64,000 bases of DNA from Gentiana macrophylla (Eukaryota > Streptophyta > Magnoliopsida > Gentianales > Gentianaceae): NCBI GenBank assembly GCA_026214975.1, contig CM047805.1, forward strand, positions 3,968,001-4,032,000. Reading direction: 5' to 3'. The notes beneath the pieces were generated by a model, which worked only from the letters and a program-made list of their open reading frames with translations, was not told where the DNA came from and did no database searches. Numbering within the stretch: the first letter of the stretch is position 1; each line of letters opens with the position of its first letter. Shown here one piece after another: positions 22,626-36,660 of this stretch. A program made the position numbers and the translations under genes.

Positions 22626-24240
22626 TTAACGGCCGCCGCCACCTCGATGATCGGAATCGGGAGTATTGGGGCGGAAATGATTTTCACCACAACAACAAGT
22701 CAAGTGCGCAATAAGGTCATTAAACTTTTCTCTCCAAACTACACTGACTCTCTTCTTCTTATTCTTGCGGATGATAGGCGGAGGTGTGCTAACATGCTCA
22801 GGAGTCTCAGGAGAAGGTTCCTCACAGGTAGAGGTAGGAATGTCATCATCTGACTCAAAGAAATAAGATGGAATCTCTTCACAAATCAGGACATCTGTAC
22901 TCTCATCCCTTCTTTGGAAATAAAGAGTCTCAGGCTTCTCCTTTGGTTGCCCAAAATATTTCTTAAGGCGATGACCATTCACTTTAAAAGCTTGATTACC
23001 ATACCCGTTCAAAGTGATTACTCCACTCGGATTGACATCGAGAATCTCAAAGGGACCAGACCATCTAGACTTGAGTTTACCCGGAAACAGGTGAAGTCTA
23101 GTATTATAGAGTAAAGCCATTTCACCAACTTTGAATTCTCGGTCTTTGATCTTAGCGTCATGGAGTATCTTAGTTCTCTCCTTGCTGAGTTTGGCATTCT
23201 CGTATGCTCTGAGTCTGAATTCGTCGAGCTCGTTCAACTGTAACAACCTTTTCTCCCCACAGAGTTGGCTATCAAAATTTAAGAATTTAATTGCCCAGAA
23301 AGCTCTGTGTTCAAGTTCGACAGGTAAATGACAAGCTTTGCCATAGACCATTTGGAAGGGTAGCGTGCCCATCGGGGTCTTGAATGCGAGACGATAAGCC
23401 CACAACGCGTCATCCAACTTAAGACTCAATTAGATCGATTATTGTTCACGGTCTTCTCCAAAATTCTTTTCAAGCTCGGTTGCTTACCTCGACTTGGCCA
23501 CTAGTTTGAGGATGATAGGGTGTACCAATCTTATGTTTGACACCATACTTCTCAAGGATCTTGTCAAGCGGCGCATTGCAAAAGTGAGTGCCTTCATCAC
23601 TAATGAGTGCTCTCGGACAGCCAAATCTAGTAAAGATATTCTTTTGCAAGAATTTCCTCACGACTTTATGATCATTAGTTTGAGTAGCTATGGCCTCGAC
23701 CCACTTTGAAACATAATCCACATGCAGGCGAGGATATACTTATTACCACATGAGGATGGAAAGGGTCCCATAAAATCTATGCCCCAAACGTCGAAAACTT
23801 CGCATTCAAGAATGGGCTTAAGTGGCATTTCCATCCTACTACTCTGCCGTCCAGTTCTCTGGCACCTATCACAACCTTTACAAAAGGCTTCGCATCTTTA
23901 AACAGAGTCGGCCCAAGTAAAATCCAGCTTGAAGGATCTTTGCAACCGTCTTTGGTGTTCCATAGTGACCTCCGGTAGGGACATTTGTGGCATTGTTCTA
24001 GGATATCCCACCGATCATGCTCGAGGAACACACCGTCGAAGCAAACCATCCTTACGGACCTTGAACAAATAAGGATCTTCCCATACGAGATATTTAAGAT
24101 CGTAAAAGAACTTTTTCTTCTCACGATACGTCATATCCTCTAAATGACCACTCGCTAAATAGTTGGCGTGAGTCGACATACCACGGCCTAACCGTTTCAA
24201 GCTTCATCAATTGCTCGATCGGAAAATCAATGCCTATATC
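22626..24240 (-). pseudogene. Athila copy 2: integrase
   Basis: The C-terminal frame (22626-23429, 267 codons) has [59 protein letters not shown] and a G-x-x-Y/F-like module ending [13 protein letters not shown]. The core frame (23470-23721) holds [20 protein letters not shown] (second catalytic D) and [15 protein letters not shown] (catalytic E). The zinc domain and first D lie at 23777-24124, frameshifted. No chromodomain. The split between core and C-terminus near 23435 is one small change relative to copy 3. Confidence 0.85.
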
Positions 24241-25533
24241 ATTGTGATTTTACGCACCCTCATTTACTAAGCGAGATAAATGATCACCACAATATTCTCT
24301 TTGCCTTTCTTATCTTTAATCACAAGGTCAAACTCTTGTAGAATTAAAATCCATCTAAGTAACCTTGGTTTGGCATCCGCTTTATCCATAAGGTAGCGTA
24401 AAGGCTGCATGATCTGTCCATACAATCACTTGAGAACCTAGAAGATAACTCTAAACTTGTCAATGGCAAAAACAACGACTAAGAATTCCTTCTCGGTTGT
24501 GGTATAATTGCATTGAGCCGGGTTCAAGGTACGACTCGCATAATAAATGGGCTCGAACCTTTTATCAACTCTTTGACCTAAAAGCGCGCCACGGCATAGT
24601 TAGAGGCATCACACATCAATTCGAAATGCTTGGTCGATCAGGTGCTACTAAAATAGGGGCAGCGATAAGCTTATCTTTCAAACAATTGAAAGCTTCCTTG
24701 CACTTCGCATCGAACAAGAAATCTACATCATCTTTCAAAAGATTTGATAAAGGCTTGGCAATCGTAGAAAAGTCTCGAATAAACCTCCTGTAGAAGCCAA
24801 CGTGTCCTAGAAAACCTCGTACCTCCTTCACTGTCTTAGGGTACGTCATCCTTTCAATGGCTTCGACCTTAGCCTTATCAACTTGAATACCAGCATTGGA
24901 CACCTTGTGTCCCAAAACTATTCCTTCATCAACTAGAAAATGGCATTTCTCCCGGTTAAGCACAGATTTTCTCAACGCATAGCGTTGGAGTACCATATCT
25001 AGATTCTTTAAAATTTTATCAAAGCTATCGCCATAGACTGAGAAGTCGTCCATGAAGACTTCCATGCATTTCTCAACAAGCCCATCAAAAATGGCCAACA
25101 TACACCGTTGAAAAGTCGCGGGTGCATTGCATAGACCGAATGGCATTCTACGAAAAGCAAAAGTACCAGATGGACACGTAAACGTGGTCTTCTCTTGGTC
25201 ATTAGGATCAATGGCTATCTGGAAGTAGCCGGAATAGCCATCAAGGAAACAATAATACTTATGACCACTCAGTCGTTCAATAAGTTGGTCAATGAAGGGT
25301 AAGGGAAAGTGATCTTTTGCAGTGACTTCATTAAGTCTACGATAGTCGATACAGACTCTGTAGCCTGTCACGAGACGTAGGGCAACTTCCTCCCCTTTTT
25401 CATTCTTTTCTACTGTAATACCGCCCTTCTTTGGCACAACTTGAGTAGGGCTGACCCACTCGCTATCGGCGATTGCGTAGATGATTCCCATGTCGAGCCA
25501 CTTTATCACTTCTTTCTTGACAACCTCCTGCAT
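24241..25533 (-). pseudogene. Athila copy 2: reverse transcriptase and RNaseH
   Basis: The best RT of the array: one open frame of 305 codons (24616-25533) from KWLDMGIIYAIADSEWV through LVTGYRVCIDYRRLNEV, FLDGYSGYFQIAIDPNDQEK, FRRMPFGLCNAPATFQ and EVFMDDFSVYGDS (FMDD at 25045-25056) to the connection domain VGFYRRFIRDFSTIAKPL. RNaseH follows at about 24300-24630 in broken frames (RTLNPAQCNYTTTEKEF region). All RT catalytic residues are present. Confidence 0.9.
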
Positions 25534-27240
25534 ATGCGGATTTGATGCGTCTCGAGGTTGTCTAACCTTTTAGCTCCCTCCTCCGTTCGGATTTTATGCA
25601 TGCATATGTCAGGTGATCCTCGGATATCACCCACTTGCCAACCGAACGCGAGGATGTTTTTCTTAAGCACTTCTGTCAGCTGTGCTTCTTGCTCTTGGTC
25701 GAGTTTCGAGGAAATGATCAAAGGCAATTTATCTCCATCCTTAAGAAAGATATACTTAAGGTGTTTTGGAAGCGGTTTAAGCTCTAAATCAGTAGGTGGT
25801 TGCTCAATACTAGACTTTAACGGGCCACCTTTCTCCTTATGAGCTTGAAGTGGTTGACAGTAGAACACCTCATCTTCCCGAGGCTCAACCCCAGAAAGGT
25901 ACTGGATCAAATCATCCATCGGAATCCTCCGGTCAACACTTGCTTCCTTTTTCTTGTGATCGATCATTTTTCTTAACTCTTCATCTTTAAGCTCTTCTGC
26001 CAGCTCTTCCCAATCATCTACTTCCCAATGAGTAGCTTCTCTCCAAAACTCTACCTCGTCCCAACTACCCATCGAGCTTCTTCTTCACGGGGATGAAGTC
26101 TTCTCGACTCGATTCTTTGAAATCATCGTTTTGTTGTTGGGCATCTCCATGCTTCTAACTCAATAACAGCCCAGTGTGTGAGCGAGTGAAGATGACTCGT
26201 CAATGCCTACGGCTTGAAATGAATTAGAAGGTGGTCCTTGATCACCGGATCCTCAATGTCCATGACTTCAAAAACACTTATCTCTGTCAACTCCTCCGCT
26301 TCTTCAAAGTAGGCATCTTTTTCGTCCTCATAGATAGCTTCGACAAGCGATATTTCATCAATTACGGCTCTTTCAGGATGTGTCCCTCGTGTGAAGGTGA
26401 CAGATGTGTCACCGACTCTAAAGTAATCTGTCCGCTGCGAAGTCGATGAGAGCGTTAGAAGTGTCTAAAAGGTTCGGCCTAGAATTAGAGGCATCTCCTT
26501 ATCGGTGGATAGTCTAGAATAACCCGATCGGTAGGGAAGACTAAATGTTCAACTTGAAGGAGCACATTAGCTACACAACCGGCTGCGATCCGGCTAGATT
26601 TATCTACCATCGAAGAGAAATCGGGCGTTCCGCATCCTTTTATCTAACCCGAGCTTTTGCATCGTTTAATGGCATCACATTAATAGAGGCCCCCGAGTCG
26701 CATAAGGCGTTTTGAATAAATGGCCTTCGATCTCACGGGGAGATTGAAGGTGCGCGAGAGGTCACCTAAACGCAACAGCAATTTTACGTGAAACCATCGA
26801 GCAATCCTCGCGTAGCACTTCTTCAGCCATCCCCTGAAGCTTTCTCTTGCTCCCACAGAATTCTTTAAGATACTTAGTACATTTAGGCATTTCAGACAAT
26901 ACCTCAGCTAAGGGCATACTCACTTTAGTGTCCCTAAGTATCCTCCTCACTCCAGCATACTGCTTGTCGTTAGTGAGGGCTTTCTCTTTCCTTTTTGGTG
27001 GATAAGGAAGGGCTTTATCATTCCCTGTAGCTTGATTCTTTATCGCCTCATCCTCCCTATCCTTCCATCTCACAAACTTTTCTTCCTTTTTCTTAGTCAG
27101 GGGTACCACCCCTTGACTTTCCTTTCTTTCCTCGTCATCAGAATTATTTTCATCCTCCGAAGAATTGTCACTAAGCTCCTCATCGTTGCTTTCTTCGGCA
27201 TGTGGTTTCTGATTTCCCCCTCCTGAACTCATGGCGTCAG
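25534..27240 (-). pseudogene. Athila copy 2: protease and linkers
   Basis: The linker 25506-26072 is open for 188 codons (EEVEFWREATHW-like start, then PLPKHLKYIFLKDGDKLPLI). The retropepsin region near 26676-26712 shows the CDSG...INVMP motif, but CCCCTGAG of copy 1 is CCCCCGAG here, shifting or changing the active-site codons. The upstream acidic segment and LKEFCGSKRKLQGMAEEVL (26762-27232) are open for 156 codons. Confidence 0.75.
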
Positions 27241-28788
27241 GAGGGGCTACTCGTTTCCCGACATCATGCCGGGTCCAGCCTTCTTACCACTTCTCAGAGT
27301 TACTTCGTTTAACTCCTCTTCTTGCCCATACTCCCACTGAGGTGTAATGGCAGTGCAAACATTCACATCAGCTTTCGGATTTCTCTCGGTATAACTTGGA
27401 AGTTTACCGTGAGGTCTGCTTGCTTGCTGGTCTGCCATTTGACCAACTTGTCTCTCAATTGCTTTAACACTAGTAGGCGAGTCTTCACCATGTCTACCCA
27501 CTCATCGAATTTGTGTTGAGGACACATGAGGTGGTATGATTGTTGTTACGAGTTTGATTCCAGCCACCTTGAGGCCTTTGGGAGTTTCGAAGGCGGCCTT
27601 TGATAGTTCGAGTTGAAAGAATTCGAATTTGAAGGGCCAGGTGGTAACTTGGCTTGATTGAAGTTTTGCCTTTGAAATCTGAATAGTTAGTTACGGTTGA
27701 AGTTTGGAAGGGTTGGTTTTGATTATCCATTAAGTTTACCTCCTCCGTCATCTCGGTCCCTGCACTGTGTTCCAAGATAATTCACCTCGAAATTTGCATC
27801 TCGAAGATTGGCCATTTGCTTGCTTATCGATTCCATCCGAGCAACCAACGGTGTGTATGTCGATTGCTTTGCGTGCCTTCTTTCTTAACAATATTGGTCT
27901 TCTTAGGAGTCGACCACATGTTGTTCTTGGCAATTGTCTCGGCTACTCTGTAAGCAGTCTCATCACCTCCCCCTAAGAAGGATCCATGAGCTGTGGAGTC
28001 AAGATAGTCTCTATTAGGTTGAGAGACTCCTCTGTAGAATAGTTCCAACAACTCATGTCTGTCATATCCGTGATTGGGGCATTTCCTCATCAACAGATTT
28101 AATCTCTCCCAAGCCTTGCCAGCGAGCCTCATCCTCCAATTGCTCAAGCGTAGCTATTTCCCGTTTCATCTCCATAATCTTGCCCGGTGAAACCCACTTA
28201 AGAGCGAAGGCTCTTTTGACATCATTCCATGTATGGAGGAATGATGTGCTAACGACTTAAACCATCTCGCTTGCTTCACCTTTTAAAGCAAAAGGAAATA
28301 GCTTCAACTTTACGATCTCGGAATCAACACCGGGATAATGGCACGCTTCACTGATTTGTACGAATGTGGACAAGAAGTCGTGTGGATCTTCCCGAGCAAG
28401 ATACCATGGAAAGAGCTATTTCGAACTAGAGCAACTACTCCGTTCTTTAGATCAAAGTTCACTCCTCCCATGTCGGGAGGACGAATAAGTCTATGCCCTC
28501 GAGAAAATCTTGATTAAGATATGGAGTGTAGGGTCCTGGTTCAACTGATTAAAATTTGGTTTTGGCGGAATTGTTGAAGTTGTTGATTTATGCGACTTGT
28601 CGATTCTCGTTGTTGCCGCAGAGCTTGCATTTGTTGAAGGAGTAAATTTAACTGAGCTTGGGGGTCAGGATTTGGAATTGGTGGATCTTGATCCGCCATT
28701 TTGTCCAAATCGGGAGAAGCCTTCTTCTAAGGATAGATCGTTCGGGCTCGGGATCAAAGATCGAAGTCCCTTCTTACTTCGTTTGCAT
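27241..28788 (-). pseudogene. Athila copy 2: gag
   Basis: Collinear with copies 1 and 3: ATG at 28786-28788, capsid-like SRWF...WNDVKRAF region around 28130-28290, AWERLNLLMRKCPNHG at 28060-28120, then the QN-rich tail and KAIERQVGQMADQ. It is broken into many short frames; nearly every break aligns with a CAG or CTG in one of the other copies. Confidence 0.75.
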
Positions 28789-29297
28789 AAACCGGAAGAA
28801 AGGAAAGGAAGAAATCAACCCTGGGTTGATTAGAACAGGAGTTTAGAAAAGGTTTGATGGTTTAGAGGGAGAAAAGAAAAGAGAGGAGAAGAGAAGATAG
28901 AGAAGAAAGAAAAGAAGTGATGATTGAACAGACTGAACTGGCGTCCAGTGTTAGTGGACGTTCGTTCAGAAGACAGAATTGAGGTGGACGGGCGTTCAAG
29001 TTATCGAACGCTCGTTCAGCTACGAAAACCTAAAAAACTAGAAAAACACTAAGACGGGAAAAAAACGTGTTAAAATCTTCTAGGGCCAAAATGGAGGGGA
29101 AAACAGTGGATTTTGACCTCGAAAATGCACTGAACGAGCTTTCCGAATTGGGGTCCTGCGTTCCAAACGGACACTCGAGCCGAAAGTTACGGCCAAAATA
29201 CTACTGCGTGCTAAAAACGATCCCTTTTGACTCAGAAAATTGTCCTAAATAGAATCCGACAACCATTACCGACTCCCCGGCAACGGCGCCAAAAACT
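28789..29297 (-). other. Athila copy 2: 5' leader and primer-binding site
   Basis: PBS at 29274-29291 (minus strand TGGCGCCGTTGCCGGGGA), 6 bases from LTR3. This sequence is characteristic of Athila and is generally assigned to tRNA-Asp. The leader has several GGACG.../...CGTTC motifs around 28945-29010. Confidence 0.85.
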
Positions 29298-30668
29298 TGT
29301 TCGGTAAAAACTAGTTTTAAATTTATAATACCGAAACACCCCAAGTATAAGGATCGTAGTATAGGATGTTAACGGGTCGTCCTAAGGGAGTGGAATGTTT
29401 ATCGGATCAAGGAACAATTATTCTATCGATTATGTCACAATTATTAACTAAACTAGGGTTTAAACTAAATATGAATAGTAAACACGACGATGAACAGTAA
29501 CTTCGATGAATAGTAAATTGGAATCAAATTGATACGAACTATTCGATTTATCAAGTAATTAAAACAACGGCAAGGCAACGGGAATCCACCAATCAACCAA
29601 CCCAACCCCAACTAGATTGCGCGCTAAAGATACAATTTTTAGTAATGATCAAATCACTTAATTCGATTAAATCTCTTTAATCAATTCCTAGGGTTTCGTT
29701 TTCTTTCCCAAGCAAAACTAAACTAGCATGCATAACACGATCATGAGATTGTTTCCAATACTCTACTCAACTAATCATGAACAATCTCTTGAATCACAAT
29801 TAATTGCATCAATTGAAAAGATCAAATCTTGAATCAATACTCTCATATAAATTCAATCAAAAAGATAGTTTCATCGATCTCTCGATTCAAATAAAACATA
29901 AACAATATAACAATATCTAATTGATGAAAAACCATAAATTAACTCACTAAAGATGTAGCTAAAAATCCTCTAATTGGTGTGGTTGTTGATTGGTTTCATC
30001 CGTTGTCCTACCATAAGATGCTTAGCCTTCAATCATCTTGAACTCCCAAGCAAGATTGAAAGAAAGAAACTCATATTTTTATTTGATGTGGTGCTTTTTA
30101 CGTGTGTAAAATTCTGTATTTTTTCATCTCCTTCTACCGCTCGAGTCTTTCTTTGTTTATATAGAGGTCAGTAACCGACTTAGCACGGATCTAGAAGATA
30201 AATACGCGAAAAATCTGGCGACCGACCGAATGACATGGCTCGGTCGATCGAGCCACTTTTCTCGCACGTTTTAAATGTTTTTCCGTCGACTTGTTCCCCA
30301 TTGCATTCTCGCCGATGATCCGATTCATTTTGATTTATCTCTCAATTAATACTCCGATTTTCTTCCTTATTTTGAAATCACTTGATTAAATGAGATAAAT
30401 CTTCTCCATTAATGATATCCCCATGCATATCTTTTAATTTTTCGCGCAAAATTGTTGTTACACCAAGTCATCGAATAATAATAATAATAATAATGTGTAA
30501 CAAAATTAACAATTAAACCCATAATTTCCTCATAATTAAATTATAATTCCTCAATAACCATTATAGGAATTTAACGGTTAAAACACGCTTCTCTCATTTA
30601 TTTCCTTAAAAATAAGGTAAATTGTTTAGGGATTAAGCCCGAAAATATAGTAAAATTTACCCTAAACA
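29298..30668 (-). mobile_element. Athila LTR3, 1371 bp, shared by copies 2 and 3
   Basis: TGTTCGG...CCTAAACA, collinear with LTR2 and LTR4. TATATAAA on the minus strand at 30156-30163. The palindrome at 30237-30254 has a changed centre (TCGATC). Seven AAT units near 30473-30493. Confidence 0.9.
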
Positions 30669-32099
30669 ACTCCCCACACTTAGCTTTTTGTTCGCCCTCG
30701 GACAAAACAATCAAAACTATAGCTCAACTTTATAAATAATCCACATAGATCTCTAACTCACGTAACAAAAGATACAACAACTATAGCAAACAATACCATC
30801 ACGAGAGATAGATTCGTGTATGTGTGACAAGCCATTCTCAATCTAACAAGCCTTTCAAAGAAATATCCTCTCAAAGATTCCAATGACCATCCTAGGTACA
30901 GAGGCATGTAATAGCTCCACTCAAAGCCTTCCCACGTGCACTCAGTAGGATAATCCCCACAAAGATATCATGCGGTTCTACGGGTATAAGATCCATGATA
31001 ACAAAGACTTCACTTTATTTTTACTCATCATTTCCAAAATTTTCAAATTTGACGCATATCAGAATGAGCTCTTACCCATCATAGTAGAATAGGACATTTC
31101 GTGATAATCCCCTACCTACTCAAATCATAAGGTAGCTTCTTCTAACTGTCGTGAGCTTTTGGTCATCATAGTGGTATAGGACATACGAGGTATACCCTAC
31201 CGCACTCAAATCATCGACCAGCTTTCGACAAACGTATCTATTAATAATTTCTCACTCACTTTATTTATTCACTTTTCAAAGTCATAAGTTACATCTCACT
31301 TATCACATTCAAACTTTATGATATTCACAGTACACGGTCTAACTTAGGTGTAACTATACTGACCTTCCTAAGATAAATCATCAAAACAATGAAAGGATAT
31401 AGTTCAAAAATCTTGCTTCAATATCGAAGGCTTTCGTGAGTGTGAAATGAATACTATCTCAAAGCAGTAAAAACATGCTATAATCATCTCTCAGAAGTTA
31501 CGGACAATCATCGTCAGGAAACTACAACTAGCGAGCATTTGTTTCAATTACATGCTCAAGATTTACAATTATCCAAGTGTAAATTTAAAATTTCACTATT
31601 TATCAAAGATCACAAATATTTACTCATATTGTGAAAATAAAACATGAATTGCACTTCACACTTAAATCACATTATGTCCTCAGAATGTGCAAATAAAAGA
31701 AAAGAATACTTAGCTGGTTCCAAAGATGGTTGTCGGGCAGTAGATTGACAGCGGTCAGGCCGTAGCATGAATAAACCGCTGCACTCGTGTCACGAACATA
31801 CAACACTAAAAGTAATAACTTGCAAACACTGCTCAAACGTATCTCGCAACACTCGGCATAATGAGATAATCTCGGGTACAAGGGTATATGAGTAAACATG
31901 TATACACATAAAGCAACCACAAATAGGGACGAGGATAACCAACACACAACTCACCAAAGTTTTATTCCTACTAACCTAAAAACTTAACTAAAAGGAAATA
32001 CTTAAAAGACTAGGCTGCCTCCTAAGAGCGCTCTTTTAATGTCAATAACTTGACACAGATTTCAAAAGATCAACCCGGATCGGGCCACTTTGGTTTAAC
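30669..32099 (-). other. Athila copy 3: polypurine tract and non-coding 3' region
   Basis: Polypurine tract at 30669-30683 next to LTR3. The rest matches 21228-22620 almost base for base and has no env-like ORF. The longest minus-strand frame (31672-31947) has hydrophobic stretches but is not open in copy 2, so I do not call it a gene. Confidence 0.75.
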
Positions 32100-33661
32100 A
32101 GCCGCCACCTCAGTATCGGAATCAGGAGTATTGGGGCGGAAATGATTTTCACCACAACAACAAGTCAAGTGCGCAATAAGGTCATTAAACTTTTCTCTCC
32201 AAACTACACTGACTCTCTTCTTCTTATTCTTGCGGATGATAGGCGGAGGTGTGCTAACATGCTCAGGAGTCTCAGGAGAAGGTTCCTCACAGGTAGAGGT
32301 AGGAATGTCATCATCTGACTCAAAGAAATAAGATGGAATCTCTTCACAAATCGGGACATCTCAGTACTCTCATCCCTTCTTTGGAAATAAAGAGTCTCAG
32401 CTTCTCCTTTGGTTGCCCAAAATATTTCTTAAGGCGATGACCATTCACTTTAAAAGCTTGATTACCATACCCGTTCAAAGTGATTACTCCACTCGGATTG
32501 ACATCGAGAATCTCAAAGGACGAGACCATCTAGACTTGAGTTTACCGGAAGCAGGTGAAGTCTAGTATTATAGAGTAAAGCCATTTCACCAACTTTGAAT
32601 TCTCGGTCTTTGATCTTAGCGTCATGGAGTATCTTAGTTCTCTCCTTGCTGAGTTTGGCATTCTCGTATGCTCTGAGTCTGAATTCGTCGAGCTCGTTCA
32701 ACTGTAACCAACCTTTTCTCCCCACGAGTTGGCTATCAAAATTTAAGAATTTAATTGCCCAGAAAGCTCTGTGTTCAAGTTCGACAGGTAAATGACAAGC
32801 TTTGCCATAGACCATTTGGAAGGGTGACGTGCCCATCGGGGTCTTGAATGCAGTACGATAAGCCCACAACGCGTCATCCAACTTAAGACTCCAATTAGAT
32901 CGATTATTGTTCACGGTCTTCTCCAAAATTCTTTTCAAGCTCTGGTTGCTTACCTCGACTTGGCCACTAGTTTGAGGATGATAGGGTGTACCAATCTTAT
33001 GTTTGACACCATACTTCTCAAGGATCTTGTCAAGCGGCGCATTGCAAAAGTGAGTGCCTTCATCACTAATGAGTGCTCTCGGACAGCCAAATCTAGTAAA
33101 GATATTCTTTTGCAAGAATTTCCTCACGACTTTATGATCATTAGTTTGAGTAGCTATGGCCTCGACCCACTTTGAAACATAATCCACACTGCAGGCGAGG
33201 ATATACTTATTACCACATGAGGATGGAAAGGGTCCCATAAAATCTATGCCCCAAACGTCGAAAACTTCGCATTCAAGAATGGGCTTAAGTGGCATTTCCA
33301 TCCTACTACTCTGCCGCCCGGTTCCGGCACCTATCACAACCTTTACAAAAGGCTTCGCATCTTTAAACAGAGTCGGCCGGTAAAATCCGGCTTGAAGGAT
33401 CTTTGCAACCGTCTTTGGTGTTCCATAGTGACCTCCGGTAGGACCATTTGTGGCATTGTTCTAGGATATCCCACCGATCATGCTCAGGAACACACCGTCG
33501 AAGCAAACCATCCTTACGGACCTTGAACAAATAAGGATCTTCCCATACGAGATATTTAAGATCGAAAGAACTTTTTCTTCTCTCGACACGTCATATCCTC
33601 TAAATGACCACTCGCTAAATAGTTGACGTAGTCGCATACCACCCATGCCTAACCGTTTCAA
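32100..33661 (-). pseudogene. Athila copy 3: integrase
   Basis: The longest integrase frame of the array (32513-33337, 274 codons). It has [18 protein letters not shown] (first D), [35 protein letters not shown] (second D), [19 protein letters not shown] (E) and [20 protein letters not shown]: a complete D,D,E core. The C-terminal tail continues in another frame at 32344-32529. The zinc domain at about 33340-33661 is frameshifted. Confidence 0.9.
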
Positions 33662-35033
33662 GCTTCATCAATTGCTCGGTCCGGAAAATCAATGCCTATA
33701 TCATTGTGATTTTACGCACCCTCATTTACTAAGCGAGATAAATGATCACCACAATATTCTCAACGCCTTTCTTATCTTTAATCACAAGGTCAAACTCTTG
33801 TAGAATTAAAATCCATCTAAGTAACCTTGGTTTGGCATCCGCTTTATCCATAAGGTAGCGTAAAAGTTGCATGATCTGTCCATACAATCACTTGAGAACC
33901 TAGAAGATAACTTCTAAACTTGTCAATGGCAAAAACAACAGCTAAGAATTCCTTCTCAGTTGTGGTATAATTGCATTGAGCCGGGTTCAAGGTACGACTC
34001 GCATAATAAATGGGCCTGAACCTTTTATCAACTCTTTGACCTAAAACTGCGCCTACGGCATAGTTAGAGGCATCACACATCAATTCGAAATGCTTGGTCC
34101 AGTCAGGTGCTACTAAAATAGGGGCACTGATAAGCTTATCTTTCAAACAATTGAAAGCTTCCTTGCACTTCGCATCGAACAAGAAATCTACATCATCTTT
34201 CAAAAGATTTGATAAAGGCTTGGCAATCGTAGAAAAGTCTCGAATAAACCTCTGTAGGCCAACGTGTCTAGAAAACCTCGTACCTCCTTCTTTGTCTTAG
34301 GGTACGTCATCCTTTCAATGGCTTCGACCTTAGCCTTATCAACTTGAATACCAGCATTGGACACCTTGTGTCCCAAAACTATTCCTTCATCAACTAGAAA
34401 ATGGCATTTCTCCCAGTTAAGCACCAGATTTTTCTCAACGCAACGTTGGAGTACCATATCTAGATTCTTTAAAATTTTATCAAAGCTATCGCCATAGACT
34501 GAGAAGTCGTCCATGAAGACTTCCATGCATTTCTCAACAAGCCCATCAAAAATGGCCAACATACACCGTTGAAAAGTCGCGGGTGCATTGCATAGACCGA
34601 ATGGCATTCTACGAAAAGCAAAAGTACCAGATGGACACGTAAACGTGGTCTTCTCTTGGTCATTAGGATCAATGGCTATCTGGAAGTAGCCGGAATAGCC
34701 ATCAAGGAAACAATAATACTTATGACCACTCAGTCGTTCAATAAGTTGGTCAATGAAGGGTAAGGGAAAGTGATCTTTTGCAGTGACTTCATTAAGTCTA
34801 CGATAGTCGATCTGAGACTCGTGAGTCTGTCACGAGGCGTAGGGCAACTTCCTCCCCTTTTCATTCTTTTCTCTTGTGTAATACCGCCCTTCTTTGGCAC
34901 AACTTGAGTAGGGTGACCCACTCGCTATCGGCGATTGCGTAGATGATTCCCCTGTCGAGCCACTTTATCACTTCTTTCTTGACAACCTCCTGCATATGCG
35001 GATTTCAGTCGTCTCTGAGGTTGTCTAACCTTT
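33662..35033 (-). pseudogene. Athila copy 3: reverse transcriptase and RNaseH
   Basis: The RNaseH part is open at 33844-34203 (FELMCDASNYAVGAVLGQ with catalytic D, then YASRTLNPAQCNYTTTEKEF and [10 protein letters not shown]). The RT palm is at 34200-34607 (MPFGLCNAPATFQRCM, FMDD at 34506-34517), with N-terminal motifs at 34680-34921 in a second frame. Domain order and spacing match copy 2. Confidence 0.85.
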
Positions 35034-36660
35034 TTAGCTCCTCCTCCGTTCGGATTTTATGCATGCATATGCAGGGTGATCCTCGGATATCACCCACTTG
35101 CCAACCGAAGCGAGGATGTTTTTCTTAAGCACTTCTGTCAGCTGTGCTTCTTGCTCTTGGTCGAGTTTCGAGGAAATGATCAAAGGCAATTTATCTCCAT
35201 CCTTAAGAAAGATATACTTAAGGTGTTTTGGAAGCGGTTTAAGCTCTAAATCAGTAGGTGGTTGCTCAATACTAGACTTTAACGGGCCACCTTTCTCCTT
35301 ATGAGCTTGAAGTGGTTGTGATGAGAACACCTCATCTTCCCGAGGCTCAACCCCAGAAAGGTACTGGATCAAATCATCCATCGGAATCCTCCGGTCAACA
35401 CTTGCTTCCTTTTTCTTGTGATCGATCATTTTTCTTAACTCTTCATCTTTAAGCTCTTCTGCCAGCTCTTCCCAATCATCTACTTCCCAATGAGTAGCTT
35501 CTCTCCAAAACTCTACCTCGTCCCAACTACCCATCGAGCTTCTTCTTCACGAGGATGAAGTCTTCACGACTCGATTCTTTGAAATCATCGTTTGTTCTTT
35601 GGGCATCTCCATGCTTCTAACTCAATAACAGGCCCAGTGTGGCGAGTGAAGATGACTCGTCAATGCCTACGGCTTGAAATGAATTAGAAGGTGGTCCGCG
35701 ATCACCGGATCCTCAATGTCCATGACTTCAAAAACACTTATCTCTGTCAACTCCTCCGCTTCTTCAAAGTAGGCATCTTTTTTCGTCCTCATAGATAGCC
35801 GACAAAGCGATATTTCATCAATTACGGCTCTTTCGGGATGTGTCCTCGTGTGAAGGTGCGGATGTGTCACCGACTCTAAGAGTAATGTCCTTTGCGAAGT
35901 CGATGAGGCGTTAGAAGTGTCTAAAAGGTTCGGCCTAGAATTAGAGGCATCTCCTTATCAGGTGGATAGTCTAGAATAACCCGATCGGTAGGGAAGACTA
36001 AATGTTCAACTTGAAGGAGCACATTAGCTACACAACCGGCTGCGATCCGGCTAGATTTATCTACCATCAAGAGAAATCGGGCGTTCCGCATCCTTTTATC
36101 TAACCCGAGCTTTTTGCATCGTTTAATGGCATCACATTAATAGAGGCCCCGAGTCGCATAAGGCGTTTTGAATAAATGGCCTTCGATCTCACGGGAGATT
36201 GAAGGTCCGCCAGGTCACTCGCTTAACAGCAATTTTCTGTGAAACCATCGAGCAATCCTCGCGTAGCACTTCTTCAGCCATCCCCTGAAGCTTTCTCTTG
36301 CTCCCACAGAATTCTTTAAGATACTTAGTACATTTAGGCATTTCAGACAATACCTCAGCTAAGGGCATACTCACTTTAGTGTCCTAAGTATCCTCCTCAC
36401 TCCAAAGATCTTGCTTGTCGTTAGTGAGGGCTTTCTCTTTCCTTTTGGTGGATAAGGAAGGGCTTTATCATTCCCTGTAGCTTGATTCTTTATCGCCTCA
36501 TCCTCCCTATCCTTCCATCTCACAAACTTTTCTTCCTTTTTCTTAGTCAGGGGTACCACCCCTTGACTTTCCTTTCTTTCCTCGTCGTCATCGAATTATT
36601 TTCATCCTCCGAAGAATTGTCACTAAGCTCCTCATCGTTGCTTTCTTGGCATGTGGTTTT
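35034..36660 (-). pseudogene. Athila copy 3: protease and linkers
   Basis: The linker is open at 35034-35534 (166 codons, PLPKHLKYIFLKDGDKLPLI). The retropepsin site near 36135-36165 has CCCCGAG where copy 1 has CCCCTGAG, losing one base inside the D-S-G-A codons. The upstream pieces MPKCTKYLKEFCGSKRKL (36189-36374) and the acidic segment are in separate frames. Confidence 0.75.

Noticed and set aside
31672..31947. Hydrophobic 91-codon frame in Athila copy 3 as an env-like protein
   Set aside because: The same sequence in copy 2 is not open, and it lacks the position and size of an env-like ORF.
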